A stretch of 64,000 bases of DNA from Paraburkholderia phytofirmans PsJN (GTDB lineage: Bacteria > Pseudomonadota > Gammaproteobacteria > Burkholderiales > Burkholderiaceae), in the NCBI RefSeq assembly GCF_000020125.1, contig NC_010676.1, positions 3,534,001 through 3,598,000 on the forward strand, written 5' to 3'. Below, one piece after another: positions 1-10,067 of this stretch (positions are counted from its first letter, which is position 1; each line of letters starts with the position of its first letter). The notes under the pieces were generated by a model, which worked only from the letters and a program-made list of their open reading frames with translations, did no database searches and was not told the DNA's origin. The position numbers were made by a program, and so were the translations under genes.

Positions 1-471
1 ATGCCCTTGTTGTGGGTGTTGCGCGACCGGCTCAAATTGACCGGCACGAAATTCGGCTGCGGCGGCGGCTTTTGCGGCGCGTGCACCGTGCATCTTGAAG
101 GCGAGGCAGTGCGCTCCTGTTTGCTGCCCGCTGTGGCCGTGGCCGGCAAACGCATTACGACGATTGAAGGTTTGTCGAAGGATGGGCGGCATCCGCTGCA
201 ACTTGCATGGGTCGCGGAGGACGTGCCGCAATGCGGCTACTGCCAGTCCGGCCAGTTGATGCAGGCGGCCGCGTTTCTCAAGGACAAGCCAACCGTCAAC
301 GACGAAACCATCACGACGGCCATGTCGGGCAACATCTGTCGATGCGGCAGCTACTCGCGGATTCGAAAGGCGATCAAGCGCGCGGCGTCGGGTGACCCGG
401 CGTTGGCGGCTGTGGATGTGCATGAGTGTGCATCGGCGTGCTCGTCCTATGTTAAGAAAGAGGAGGCCTGA
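1..471 (+). CDS. (2Fe-2S)-binding small subunit of molybdenum hydroxylase, IorA-type (5' end outside window)
   Basis: Electron-transfer subunit of a xanthine dehydrogenase-family hydroxylase, passing electrons from the Mo cofactor in the partner subunit through two [2Fe-2S] clusters. The plant-type ferredoxin cysteines are visible (C20, C25, C28, C40 of the readable part), followed by the CGYCQSGQ and NICRCGSY motifs of the helical second-cluster domain. The family normally has about 15-20 residues before the Met that begins the window (the first beta strands of the ferredoxin fold), so the true start almost certainly lies upstream and position 1 is an internal Met. An AGGAGG ribosome-binding site for the next gene lies inside its last codons, with the stop directly before the next ATG. 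Closest recognisable relatives are isoquinoline 1-oxidoreductase alpha subunits; the substrate cannot be read from the sequence. Confidence 0.85.
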   Translation: MPLLWVLRDRLKLTGTKFGCGGGFCGACTVHLEGEAVRSCLLPAVAVAGKRITTIEGLSKDGRHPLQLAWVAEDVPQCGYCQSGQLMQAAAFLKDKPTVNDETITTAMSGNICRCGSYSRIRKAIKRAASGDPALAAVDVHECASACSSYVKKEEA

Positions 472-2730
472 ATGAACAACGACAAAGAGGTGTTCGCCAG
501 CGCGCGCGGCGCTGCGCGTCGCCGGTTTATCAAACAGAGTTCCGCGTTGTTGGCCTCGGGTCTCGCGATCGGCTTCCAGTTGCCCGAAGCCTTCGCCAAG
601 GGCGACGACAAAAGCGGTGACCCCAACCCGCAAGCCGGTGAATTCGAACCGAATGCGTGGGTGCGCGTGCTGCCGGACGATACGATCAAGCTGGTCGTCC
701 ATAAACACGATTCCGGAACAGGCACGCGTACCGCGCTCGCTGCAATGGTCGCGGAAGAACTGGACGTCGATCTGTTTCGCGTCGATGTGATCACGCCGGA
801 GAATCCGTTTTACGGCGACTACATTCACCCGTTGTGGAAGGTGTTTTCGACGGGCGGGAGTACGAGCGTCTCGTTGGAATACGAGCGCTTGCGACGTGCG
901 GGTGCGACCGCGCGCGCCATGTTGATTGCCGCTGCGGCAAAACAGTGGAATGTGGCGCCGTCGACGTGTTCCACGGACAACGGATTCGTGGTCAATAAGG
1001 CCAACGGCATGCGTGCGAACTATGGGTCGCTTGCGCAGGTCGCGGCGCAAATGCCCGCACCGAAAGACGTCGTGCTGAAAGACCCGTCGCAGTTCAAATA
1101 CATCGGCAAATTGCGGAAGAAACGCGGCGCCGTGGAGAAGGCGAGGGGCGCGTTTCCGTACAGCATCGACGTGTCGTTGCCGGACATGCTGGTCGCGGTG
1201 GTCACGCGTGCACCAGTGATCGACGCACGCGTGCGTAGCGTGGATGCTAAAGCCGCGCTGGCCGTGCCGGGTGTGCGGCAGGTGTTGCAGATTCCTGGTC
1301 GGCCCGACATTCTCGGCGGCAATCAGGCGGGTGTTGCTGTGTTAGCCGATGATTATTGGTCCGCGCATAAGGGGCAGGCGGCGTTACACGTGGAGTGGGA
1401 AGACAGTCCGCTTGAGACTTTCGATAGCAGCACGCTTGCCGCGCGTCAGGCGATGTGGCTCGACGATCCTGCGGCGCGGGTTGTGCCGACTATTCAGAGT
1501 GGCGATTTGAAGACCGCGTTTCCGCATGGGGCGCGTGTGATTGAGGCTTCTTATTCGATGCCTTATAAGGCGCAATGTCCGCTTGAGCCGATCAATGTGA
1601 CTGCGTGGGCCAGGAAAGATGGTTCAATCGAGTATTGGGGTGGGCTGCAAGTGCCGTCGACGGTGCAGGAGGCGGCTGAAGTGATCGGCGGTATTCCCGC
1701 GAATCGTGTCGTGCTGCATGAGCTTGTTTCAGGTGGCAGCTTTGGGTCGCGTGAGTCGAAGTACTGGCTTTTCGAAGTGACGTGGCTCGCGTTGAAAGTT
1801 GGAAAGCCGGTCAAGTTGATGAATAGCCGTGAAGATGAAATGCGCGCGCTTTACTACCACTCGGCGAGTTTTCATCGGGCGAAGGCAGCGCTCGATTCGC
1901 GCGGCAATTTGGCGACGTTGCAATTGCGGGCGGTGATGCCTGCTTCACCGGAGCAGTGGGAGCCTGGGTACTTTGATCGGCCGGACCGGATGGATTACAG
2001 CACCACTGAAGCGATCAGTAAGTATGAATTCGCTTATGGCGCGCCGCATGTGGATATTGGTTGGGTGCGGCATGAGACAGGTGTGCCGACTGGCTGGTAT
2101 CGGGCGGTGAGCTACATCCCGAATGTGTTTGCGGTTGAGTCGTTTATGGATGAGGCCGCGCATGCGGGAGGTCGAGATCCTGTTGAGTTTCGGCTCACGC
2201 ATATGAAGGATCCGAGGCATCAGGCTGTTTTGCGGGAGGCGGCGAAGCGGGCCGGATGGGGGAACGCGTTGCCTGCCGGCACTGCTTTGGGCGTGGCGAC
2301 GAATCAGGCGTATAGCAGTTATGTGGCGGTGGTGGCGCGGGTGGCTCGGAAGGGTGATGGAGTTGTGATTGAGAAGCTGACCTGTGTGGCGGATTGTGGG
2401 TTGGCGGTTTCGCCTGGCGGGGTCGAGGAGCAGCTTTATGGCGGGTTGATGTGGGGCCTAGGGCATGCAACGGTGGATCGAGTTGATATTCGGCACGGGC
2501 AGATCCGGCAAAAGAACTTTGATAGTTATCGGGTGATGCGGATGAGTGATTTGCCGGAGGTTGATATTTTGATTGTGCAGGGTGATACCTCTAAACCCGG
2601 CGGTGTGGGGGAGTTGTCGAGTCCTTCGGTGGCGCCGGCGGTGGGGAATGCGGTCTTTAGACTTACTGGGAAGCGGATGAGGGAGACGCCTTTCGAACTG
2701 GTGAAGATGGGCGCGAAAGCGAAAGCGTAA
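472..2730 (+). CDS. Molybdopterin-binding large subunit, IorB-type aldehyde/N-heterocycle oxidoreductase
   Basis: Catalytic subunit of the same Mo hydroxylase, 752 aa. Residues 16-21 (RRRFIK) followed by a hydrophobic stretch look like a Tat signal, expected for IorB-type enzymes that fold with cofactor and are exported or membrane-attached. Two molybdopterin-binding aldehyde oxidase domains follow. The C-terminal GVGELSSP motif near residue 715 carries the conserved Glu that acts as general base in xanthine oxidase-type enzymes. The start at 472 follows AGGAGG and lies one base after the stop of the small subunit. From about position 1440 codons become noticeably richer in T- and G-ending choices than in the first half. 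No XdhC-type maturation gene or cytochrome partner is in the window. Confidence 0.85.
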   Translation: MNNDKEVFASARGAARRRFIKQSSALLASGLAIGFQLPEAFAKGDDKSGDPNPQAGEFEPNAWVRVLPDDTIKLVVHKHDSGTGTRTALAAMVAEELDVDLFRVDVITPENPFYGDYIHPLWKVFSTGGSTSVSLEYERLRRAGATARAMLIAAAAKQWNVAPSTCSTDNGFVVNKANGMRANYGSLAQVAAQMPAPKDVVLKDPSQFKYIGKLRKKRGAVEKARGAFPYSIDVSLPDMLVAVVTRAPVIDARVRSVDAKAALAVPGVRQVLQIPGRPDILGGNQAGVAVLADDYWSAHKGQAALHVEWEDSPLETFDSSTLAARQAMWLDDPAARVVPTIQSGDLKTAFPHGARVIEASYSMPYKAQCPLEPINVTAWARKDGSIEYWGGLQVPSTVQEAAEVIGGIPANRVVLHELVSGGSFGSRESKYWLFEVTWLALKVGKPVKLMNSREDEMRALYYHSASFHRAKAALDSRGNLATLQLRAVMPASPEQWEPGYFDRPDRMDYSTTEAISKYEFAYGAPHVDIGWVRHETGVPTGWYRAVSYIPNVFAVESFMDEAAHAGGRDPVEFRLTHMKDPRHQAVLREAAKRAGWGNALPAGTALGVATNQAYSSYVAVVARVARKGDGVVIEKLTCVADCGLAVSPGGVEEQLYGGLMWGLGHATVDRVDIRHGQIRQKNFDSYRVMRMSDLPEVDILIVQGDTSKPGGVGELSSPSVAPAVGNAVFRLTGKRMRETPFELVKMGAKAKA

Positions 2731-2903
2731 GCATGTGGCCGGACGATCACGTTGGGGTATTTCGTTATGGAACGGCCCCCGTCACCTCAGATAACTTTAG
2801 CCCATCGCGATGTCGAGCTTACCCAGGCGGCAACCGCTCGAAAATGGCGCGAATGAATTCACGACGCTCCTGGGCAACGAGCCCAGAAGCGTCGTCGCGC
2901 TCG

Positions 2904-4211
2904 TCAAAGCGGCACCGTCGATGATGCAAGTTCCGCCTTGCGATGTCCGCCGACTTTCCACGCAATGGCGGTGCCGATTGCAAGAGCTAACAGGCATGCA
3001 GTCGGAACAAGCATGGGTGCGATGTGGCTACCGCTTACCTTGCCGACGTACGGCATCAGATTCTGTGCAAAGAACCCTCCGAGATTGCCGATGCAGTTGA
3101 TGGCAGCAACACTTGCCGCGGCTCGAGCGCCGGAAAAGAAGCGCGGGGGAAGCGACCAGAAGCAAGGGTAGAGCAAAGGAATACAGGCGCCGCCGAGACA
3201 CAGAGCAATGAAGCGCAACGAAACGGTCGGCAGTACGAGGCTGGAGGCAAAGCATACGACGCCGATGCCTGCGACCACGACCATTGCTTTTAGCACCACC
3301 TGTTCGCGTTTGAGCTTACCGGGGAGCCAAAGCAGAAGCAGTGCCGCAAGTGCCCACGGAATCATGTTGAGGAGGCCGTTGACGCTCGACGAAACCCCCC
3401 AACTCTTAACCAGCGTAGGCAGCCAGTACGTAACGCCGTACAGCGACGTCGACATCAGCATGTAGGTCACTGCGAACAGGAGAACCTTTGGGTCAAGCAA
3501 TGCGGCCCATGGGCGTGACTCTTTTGCCTCGGTGGACGCTTCGCGCTTGAGCGCCGCGTCCACAATGTCCCTTTCCTCGTCCGACAGGAAGTTCGCCTCC
3601 CTGACGGAGCTCGGGAGAAATTTAAGCGCTACGAATGCAATCAGAATTGCCGGAATGCCAGTGGCAAGGAAGACCCATTGCCAACCCGCCAGTCCGAATG
3701 TTCCGCCCAAGGAAAGGAGCAGCCCTCCCACCAGCGCACCGAGCATGTTCGCCAGCGAGCTTCCAAGAGTAAAGAGGCCGAGCACGCGCGTTCTATAGCT
3801 TTGAGGAAACCACTGCGTCAGGTAGTAAATGACGCCTGGATAGAAGCCCGCTTCAGCAACGCCAAGTGCAAACCGGAACGAGTAAAAAACTGGCAGTGAG
3901 CGCGTGAACGCCATGAGTACTGTGACGACGCCCCACGTGATCATGATGCGAGCAAGCCACGTCCGGGCACCGAAACGATGTAGCGCGAGTGTGCTGGGCA
4001 CCTCGAACAGCAGATAGCCAATGAAAAACAGCGATGCTCCGAGTCCGTATGCGGCTTCTGTCATGCCGAGTGCGTGGACCATCTCCAGTTTCGCGAAGCC
4101 GACATTCTGCCGGTCGATGAATGCGATGAGAAACATGACAATCAGCAGAGGCATCAGCCGCCATGCCATTTTCCTCATTACCTTCTGCTCGCGTGTTGCA
4201 GGCGTAGACAT
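2904..4211 (-). CDS. MFS transporter, ACS (anion:cation symporter) family
   Basis: Inner-membrane proton-coupled transporter of about 12 transmembrane segments, 435 aa. The opening segment LIVMFLIAFIDRQNVGFA with its D-R-x-N pattern and the later FALGVAEAGFYPGVIYYLTQWFP stretch are typical of the ACS family (tartrate, phthalate, galactonate, hydroxy-acid transporters). The start at 4211 has GGAGC six bases upstream. Its promoter region (4212-4534) carries an AT-rich motif nearly identical to one in front of the transporter at 5423, so the GntR protein at 4535-5278 probably controls both. The substrate is unknown; an organic or aromatic acid is likely from family and context. Confidence 0.85.
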   Translation of the reverse strand: MSTPATREQKVMRKMAWRLMPLLIVMFLIAFIDRQNVGFAKLEMVHALGMTEAAYGLGASLFFIGYLLFEVPSTLALHRFGARTWLARIMITWGVVTVLMAFTRSLPVFYSFRFALGVAEAGFYPGVIYYLTQWFPQSYRTRVLGLFTLGSSLANMLGALVGGLLLSLGGTFGLAGWQWVFLATGIPAILIAFVALKFLPSSVREANFLSDEERDIVDAALKREASTEAKESRPWAALLDPKVLLFAVTYMLMSTSLYGVTYWLPTLVKSWGVSSSVNGLLNMIPWALAALLLLWLPGKLKREQVVLKAMVVVAGIGVVCFASSLVLPTVSLRFIALCLGGACIPLLYPCFWSLPPRFFSGARAAASVAAINCIGNLGGFFAQNLMPYVGKVSGSHIAPMLVPTACLLALAIGTAIAWKVGGHRKAELASSTVPL

Positions 4212-4534
4212 CTTTGCTCCAAGGTCTATGCCCGCAGCCGCGAGACCGGCGTCTCACAAAACGCCCAGCCGAACGAAAACAAGCAAATTGATATAGTCAT
4301 GTATATGTTTGTATGTTTGAAGTCGAGCTGCAATCAGGTATTACCCGGACGAGCGTGCGCAAACTCGCTGCCGTGGCAGCAGGCTGCGCGCGCCAATGTT
4401 CTCAACGGAAGGGAGATTGAGGCCGAATGTGGGAGCCGACTCGCGCGCGAAAACGCGGCCTGTCAGATGCGACAGCGTCGTTCATCGTCGTCGGCGCCGG
4501 CGAAAGCAGCAGGCGCGGCGACGAAGCCGCGTTG
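4212..4534. other. Intergenic region between GntR gene and MFS gene
   Basis: This 323-bp gap should contain the promoter of the minus-strand transporter. The part next to the transporter is AT-rich and carries the operator-like motif annotated separately. The part next to the GntR stop is GC-rich with no credible coding signal; a short plus-strand frame reading FIVVGAG there looks coincidental. Confidence 0.5.
4291..4316. promoter_or_regulatory. Putative GntR operator, copy 1
   Basis: The stretch beginning ATATAGTCATGTATATG lies 80 bp upstream of the ACS transporter start. It shares its first ten bases and most later bases with the site at 5377-5402. It is an AT-rich island in GC-rich DNA. 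Both sites flank the single GntR gene, hence the inferred assignment. Confidence 0.5.
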
Positions 4535-5278
4535 TCAGCGAATGTCGACCTGATACTGGAATGCTTCAGCGGCGCCGCGCGTGGTGCGCCATTCAATCGG
4601 TGTCCCGGCAAAATCGGATGCGACACGCTGCACGAGGATTACCGGACTGCCGACCTCGATGCGCAACAGCGCTGCATCAGCTTCCGTGGCCTTTTCGACG
4701 TTCAGAATCTCGGTGGCGGACGCCACGATTTGCCGGCAGAGCCGCTCGTAGAGCGGATACAGCAAGTCTTCGAAGTCACCGAGGGGCAGTGTCGCCAGCC
4801 CTTCGAAACGGCTCCGAGGAAGCCATATTTCTTCCGACAATACCGCTTCCCCTTCAATCATCCGCACTCGCGACAGATGAAGAGTCTTCTCGGTCGCCTT
4901 CATCTGCAAAGTTGAGCGAATTGTTTCGTTCGGCTTGACGACTTCGCGCCTGAGCACCTTCGCCGTCGGCCGGACCGGTTTGCCGTCGACTGACTTGAAC
5001 CGGAAGAATCGGAACAGCGACGAATCGAATCGCGGGCGCCGGACAAAGGTCCCCTTTCCCTGAGTGCGGGTGAGCACCCCGTCGGCCACCAGCAGATCAA
5101 TCGCCTTGCGGAGCGTTCCGGTCGATACGTTATAGAACTGACTAAGCTCAGCCTCCGTGGCGATCGCCTTTTCAGGTGACCACTCGCCCTCTGCAATACG
5201 GCGCACAAGGTCGTCGCGCAGTTGCTGGTAGCGGGGCAAGCGACCGTCCGGCTTACCTGAGAGCGATTGCATATCCAT
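4535..5278 (-). CDS. GntR family transcriptional regulator, HutC/UTRA type
   Basis: DNA-binding regulator of 247 aa. An N-terminal winged helix (PRYQQLRDDLVRRIAEGEW ... ELSQFYNVSTGTLRKAIDLLV ... RTQGKGTFV) spans roughly residues 15-80, followed by a UTRA ligand-binding domain (about 100-240) with the characteristic LSRVRMIEGEAVLSEEIWLP segment. It lies between an ACS transporter on its own strand and a divergent transporter-amidohydrolase pair. Matching AT-rich motifs in front of both transporters suggest it senses the transported acid or a metabolite and usually represses both units. No clear ribosome-binding site precedes 5278; Met3 at 5272 is an alternative. Confidence 0.85.
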   Translation of the reverse strand: MDMQSLSGKPDGRLPRYQQLRDDLVRRIAEGEWSPEKAIATEAELSQFYNVSTGTLRKAIDLLVADGVLTRTQGKGTFVRRPRFDSSLFRFFRFKSVDGKPVRPTAKVLRREVVKPNETIRSTLQMKATEKTLHLSRVRMIEGEAVLSEEIWLPRSRFEGLATLPLGDFEDLLYPLYERLCRQIVASATEILNVEKATEADAALLRIEVGSPVILVQRVASDFAGTPIEWRTTRGAAEAFQYQVDIR

Positions 5279-5376
5279 GATTCATATAGTTGTTCACAGG
5301 AGTAGTGACTGTACAACATCTGCGGGAGCGAGGGTAAATCCTCAATGACAACCTCCTGGAAGAGCTTAAACTAAAC

Positions 5377-5402
5377 ATATAGTCATATACATGAATATAT
5401 GA
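5377..5402. promoter_or_regulatory. Putative GntR operator, copy 2, with perfect inverted repeat
   Basis: Within this site TCATATACATGAATATATGA (5383-5402) is a 7-bp perfect inverted repeat with a 6-bp centre. It is preceded by ATATAG, so the first ten bases match copy 1 at 4291. It ends about 20 bases before the transporter start at 5423, a position suited to repression of the transporter-amidohydrolase unit. Confidence 0.55.
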
Positions 5403-5422
5403 ATTGACCCGTGGAGACGACG

Positions 5423-6727
5423 ATGTTCACCTGGTACAAGCGAGGAACACCCCTCGAGCGCAGCACCTTCTGGGGATGTTTCGCCGGTTGGGGCCTCGAT
5501 GCCCTCGACGTGCAGATGTTCACCCTGGCAATCCCGGCAATCATTGCAGCCTACGGCATCGACCACACCCAGGCGGGCGCCATCAGCGGCGTGACATTGG
5601 TGTCGTCGGCAATGGGCGGCTGGTTGGCGGGCGCTTTGTCCGACAGGATTGGCCGGGTGCGCACGCTGCAGATTACGATCCTCTGGTTTGCGGGATTCAC
5701 TTTCCTTTGTGCCTTCGCCCAGAGTTTTCCTCAACTGCTGGTCCTGAAGGCCCTGCAAGGATTCGGGTTCGGCGGAGAGTGGGCCGCGGGCGCGGTGTTG
5801 ATGGCTGAAACCATCAGCACGGAGCATCGCGGCAAGGCCATGGGCGCAGTGCAGAGCGCCTGGGCTGTCGGCTGGGGCGGCGCGGTGCTGCTGTACGCTG
5901 CCGCCTTTTCATGGTTGCCGTCAGACACGGCGTGGCGTGTCATGTTCGGCGTTGGCCTGCTGCCCGCGCTGCTCGTCCTCTACGTGCGTCGCAATCTTCG
6001 CGAACCCGTGCGCGTCGCCCCGTCTCGGGCCGAACCGGCTGTTTCCGTGTGGGCGCAAATCGCGCAGGTATTTCAGCCGCGCGTCATCAAGACTACGGTT
6101 ATCGGCGCGATTCTGGGCACGGGCGCCCACGGCGGGTACTACGCCATCATGACCTGGCTGCCGACCTTCCTCTCCAAGGAGAGACATCTGTCGGTCCTGA
6201 ACACGGGTGGCTATCTTGCCGTCGTCATCGTCGCATTCTGGTGCGGCTGTATGGCGAGCGCTTACCTGCTCGACCGTATCGGACGCCGGCGCAACATCGC
6301 ATTCTTTGCGTTCTCATGCATCGTCACCGTGCTGGCCTACGTGATGCTTCCGCTGAGCAATACGCAGATGCTTGTTCTCGGCTTCCCGCTGGGCTTTTTC
6401 GCCGCGGGCATCCCGGCCAGCCTGGGCGCGCTTTTCAACGAGCTTTATCCTGCGGACATGCGCGGGACAGGCGTCGGTTTTTGCTACAACTTTGGCCGCA
6501 TCGCTTCGGCGGGTTTTCCTGTGCTGGTCGGGTACATGAGTCATTCGATGTCGCTGGGAGCCGCGATCGGTATCGATGCGGCAATTGCGTACGGACTGGC
6601 GATGGTTGCCGTGTTGCTGCTTCCCGAAACGCGCGGCAAGCGGTTGCGGCCGACTGCTGTCGAGCAGGCTTCGCAACCGGTCGCCGATGCCGATTTCGCG
6701 CTTGACCATCCCCGGAGCCAGCGATGA
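5423..6727 (+). CDS. MFS transporter, AAHS-like (aromatic/organic acid:H+ symporter)
   Basis: Inner-membrane transporter, 434 aa from the ATG at 5423. That start is preceded by GGAGA at good spacing; an in-frame GTG at 5411 lies upstream of the SD and is less likely. The N-terminal WGLDALDVQMFTLAIPAI segment has the D-x-x-D pattern of AAHS carriers, followed by the loop 2-3 motif A (GGWLAGALSDRIGRVR) and the family motif PETRGKRL near the C-terminus. The last four bases overlap the start of the amidohydrolase (ATGA), indicating co-transcription and translational coupling. A perfect inverted repeat ends 20 bases upstream of the start. The cargo is probably the amidohydrolase substrate or a precursor. 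Confidence 0.85.
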   Translation: MFTWYKRGTPLERSTFWGCFAGWGLDALDVQMFTLAIPAIIAAYGIDHTQAGAISGVTLVSSAMGGWLAGALSDRIGRVRTLQITILWFAGFTFLCAFAQSFPQLLVLKALQGFGFGGEWAAGAVLMAETISTEHRGKAMGAVQSAWAVGWGGAVLLYAAAFSWLPSDTAWRVMFGVGLLPALLVLYVRRNLREPVRVAPSRAEPAVSVWAQIAQVFQPRVIKTTVIGAILGTGAHGGYYAIMTWLPTFLSKERHLSVLNTGGYLAVVIVAFWCGCMASAYLLDRIGRRRNIAFFAFSCIVTVLAYVMLPLSNTQMLVLGFPLGFFAAGIPASLGALFNELYPADMRGTGVGFCYNFGRIASAGFPVLVGYMSHSMSLGAAIGIDAAIAYGLAMVAVLLLPETRGKRLRPTAVEQASQPVADADFALDHPRSQR

Positions 6728-7611
6728 TTCAGGCTCGACCCATTGCGCGGCCAGCTCTGCCGCGGGTTGACACGCATGCGCATGTGTTTGCAAAAGCACT
6801 GCCGCTCGCGGACGAACGGCGCTACGCACCCGACTATGACGCAACGCTGGATGCCTACCGGAAGCTTCTGGACGCAAACGATATTGGACATGCCGTGCTG
6901 GTCCAGCCAAGCTTTCTCGGTACCGACAACAGCTACCTTTTACAGGCGCTGACGAGGGACCGGACCCGGCTGAGGGGAGTGGCAGTCGTTTCTCCCGATA
7001 TTTCGGAAGACGACCTCGCGCAACTGAACGGCCAAGGCGTTACAGGCGTGCGTCTCAACCTTATCGGGCAGACGCTCCCCGACCTCAGCGCGGCACCCTA
7101 CACGACGCTATGGCGGCGCTTGTCGAAACTCGGCTGGCATGTCGAGTTGCACAGGGAAGCGTCGGACCTGGCTCCGCTCATCAACTCCTTGCTGGCTGTG
7201 GGCTTGCCTGTCGTCGTGGACCATTTTGGCCGCCCTGCCCCCGACAGTGGAACCAGCGACCCAGGGTTCAAGGACCTGCTGGCGCTTGGCCCTTCAGGTC
7301 GCGTGTGGGTCAAGATCTCGGGCGCCTATCGTTGCTCAAAACCTGGCTCGAATTTTATGCGCGATGCCACGGACCGACTGATCAACGCATTCGGCACCGA
7401 ACGCCTGATGTGGGGCAGCGACTGGCCACACACGCAATTTGAACACGCGACAGACTTCAGCCAGACGCTTTCCGCGCTGCTGGACTTAGGTCTCGCGCCC
7501 TCGCTCGTCGATGCAATCCTGTGCTCGACCCCGCACTCGTTTTACGGGTTCGACAAAGAGCCCGCAAGCGACATCGTTCCGACGGCACGCGTTTCGCAAC
7601 TCACTTCCTGA
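6724..7611 (+). CDS. Amidohydrolase-2 family hydrolase, LigI-like (2-pyrone-4,6-dicarboxylate hydrolase type)
   Basis: Cytoplasmic TIM-barrel hydrolase, 295 aa. Recognisable elements are the strand-1 VDTHAHVF motif (HxH), a central WHVELH, VVDHFGRP and the strand-8 Asp in WGSDWPHTQ, the pattern of the amidohydrolase-2 branch that includes 2-pyrone-4,6-dicarboxylate lactonase and related lactone hydrolases. It overlaps the upstream transporter by four bases and has GGAG at correct spacing. Together with that carrier it forms a compact uptake-and-hydrolysis unit under the adjacent GntR regulator. The exact lactone substrate is not determinable; no other protocatechuate 4,5-cleavage genes are nearby, so a role outside that pathway is possible. 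Confidence 0.8.
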   Translation: MIQARPIARPALPRVDTHAHVFAKALPLADERRYAPDYDATLDAYRKLLDANDIGHAVLVQPSFLGTDNSYLLQALTRDRTRLRGVAVVSPDISEDDLAQLNGQGVTGVRLNLIGQTLPDLSAAPYTTLWRRLSKLGWHVELHREASDLAPLINSLLAVGLPVVVDHFGRPAPDSGTSDPGFKDLLALGPSGRVWVKISGAYRCSKPGSNFMRDATDRLINAFGTERLMWGSDWPHTQFEHATDFSQTLSALLDLGLAPSLVDAILCSTPHSFYGFDKEPASDIVPTARVSQLTS

Positions 7612-7615
7612 CCTT

Positions 7616-9280
<1,665 letters not shown>

Positions 9281-9672
9281 AAGGAGCTACTTCGGAGAGG
9301 ATAGGCATGATAGCCCACTGGACGTGCAGGGCTGTTTCTTTTCTGAGCGGATGGGTGAGGAACTGCTTGCGCGGCCGGTCTAGCGACAATAGTGCTCATG
9401 GTTGGTTTTGCGCACCCGTGCCATCCTTCGGGCCCATCGGCCGTCAGACGGCAGAGCGATATTTGTATCGCAATGTATCGGCCGGCCGAACGGACACACA
9501 GCCTTACATCCGAGCCGCTTGCCTGACACAAGCCAGATACTTCCGCGCAGTCCAATGTGTGTGAACGCCGCACTTCAAGAGCCATTCGCGTCGCAGTTCT
9601 GCTCAGACTGCTGCTTGTGCTCCTTGATATCCGAGCGTCGTCTTCCCCACCACTAAGCGCCTGGAGCATCAC
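9281..9672. other. Intergenic region, ABC-F / DUF4148 divergent promoters
   Basis: This 392-bp region must supply promoters for the minus-strand ABC-F gene and the plus-strand DUF4148 gene. Two direct TGTATCG copies ten bases apart (near 9465-9480) resemble a response-regulator binding arrangement. No coding frame in it looks real. Confidence 0.4.
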
Positions 9673-9912
9673 ATGAAAACTTCAATGATCGTGATCGCCT
9701 TTGCAGTATTCACGACGGCTGGCCTTGCTCACGCCTCGGATGCCACACCTACAAGCGAACAACAATCGGGCGTTGTACAAACGGCGCAACTGTCTCCTGG
9801 CGATTACCAGGTTGCCCGGAAAACCCGTTCGCAGGTTCGTTCCGAATTGAAACAGTCCGAGACGGACGGTCAACTCAAGTCGCTCAACAACGAAGTCTAT
9901 AAAGGCAACTGA
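9673..9912 (+). CDS. Small exported DUF4148 protein
   Basis: Periplasmic protein of 79 aa with a signal peptide ending AGLAHA around residue 21. The DUF4148 signature follows (QLSPGDYQVARKTRSQVRSELKQSETDGQLKSLN). These proteins are numerous in Burkholderiales and their function is not established; expression in response to stress or solutes has been suggested for some. The start has GGAG at seven bases. It stands alone between two intergenic gaps. Confidence 0.75.
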   Translation: MKTSMIVIAFAVFTTAGLAHASDATPTSEQQSGVVQTAQLSPGDYQVARKTRSQVRSELKQSETDGQLKSLNNEVYKGN

Positions 9913-10067
9913 TTGCCTGTCCTGATCCGGCACGGGCTGCCCATTACTGCTTTATCTGCGTGAGAGTTGACTACTTGCTACGTTCGCTCTATTCGAGCGA
10001 GGGTGCATACAGAAACAGGTGAGCTGGAATCTTGCAGCTCACTCCAACATCAGTAGGAGACATAGAA

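Noticed and set aside
4481..4500. Plus-strand frame reading FIVVGAG, resembling a flavoprotein nucleotide-binding motif
   Set aside because: The flanking residues do not continue the Rossmann pattern, the frame overlaps the GntR gene, and the motif is short in GC-rich DNA.
9465..9480. Direct TGTATCG repeats ten bases apart as a proven regulatory site for the DUF4148 gene
   Set aside because: Two short copies about 200 bp from the start are too little evidence, so they are only mentioned in the region entry.
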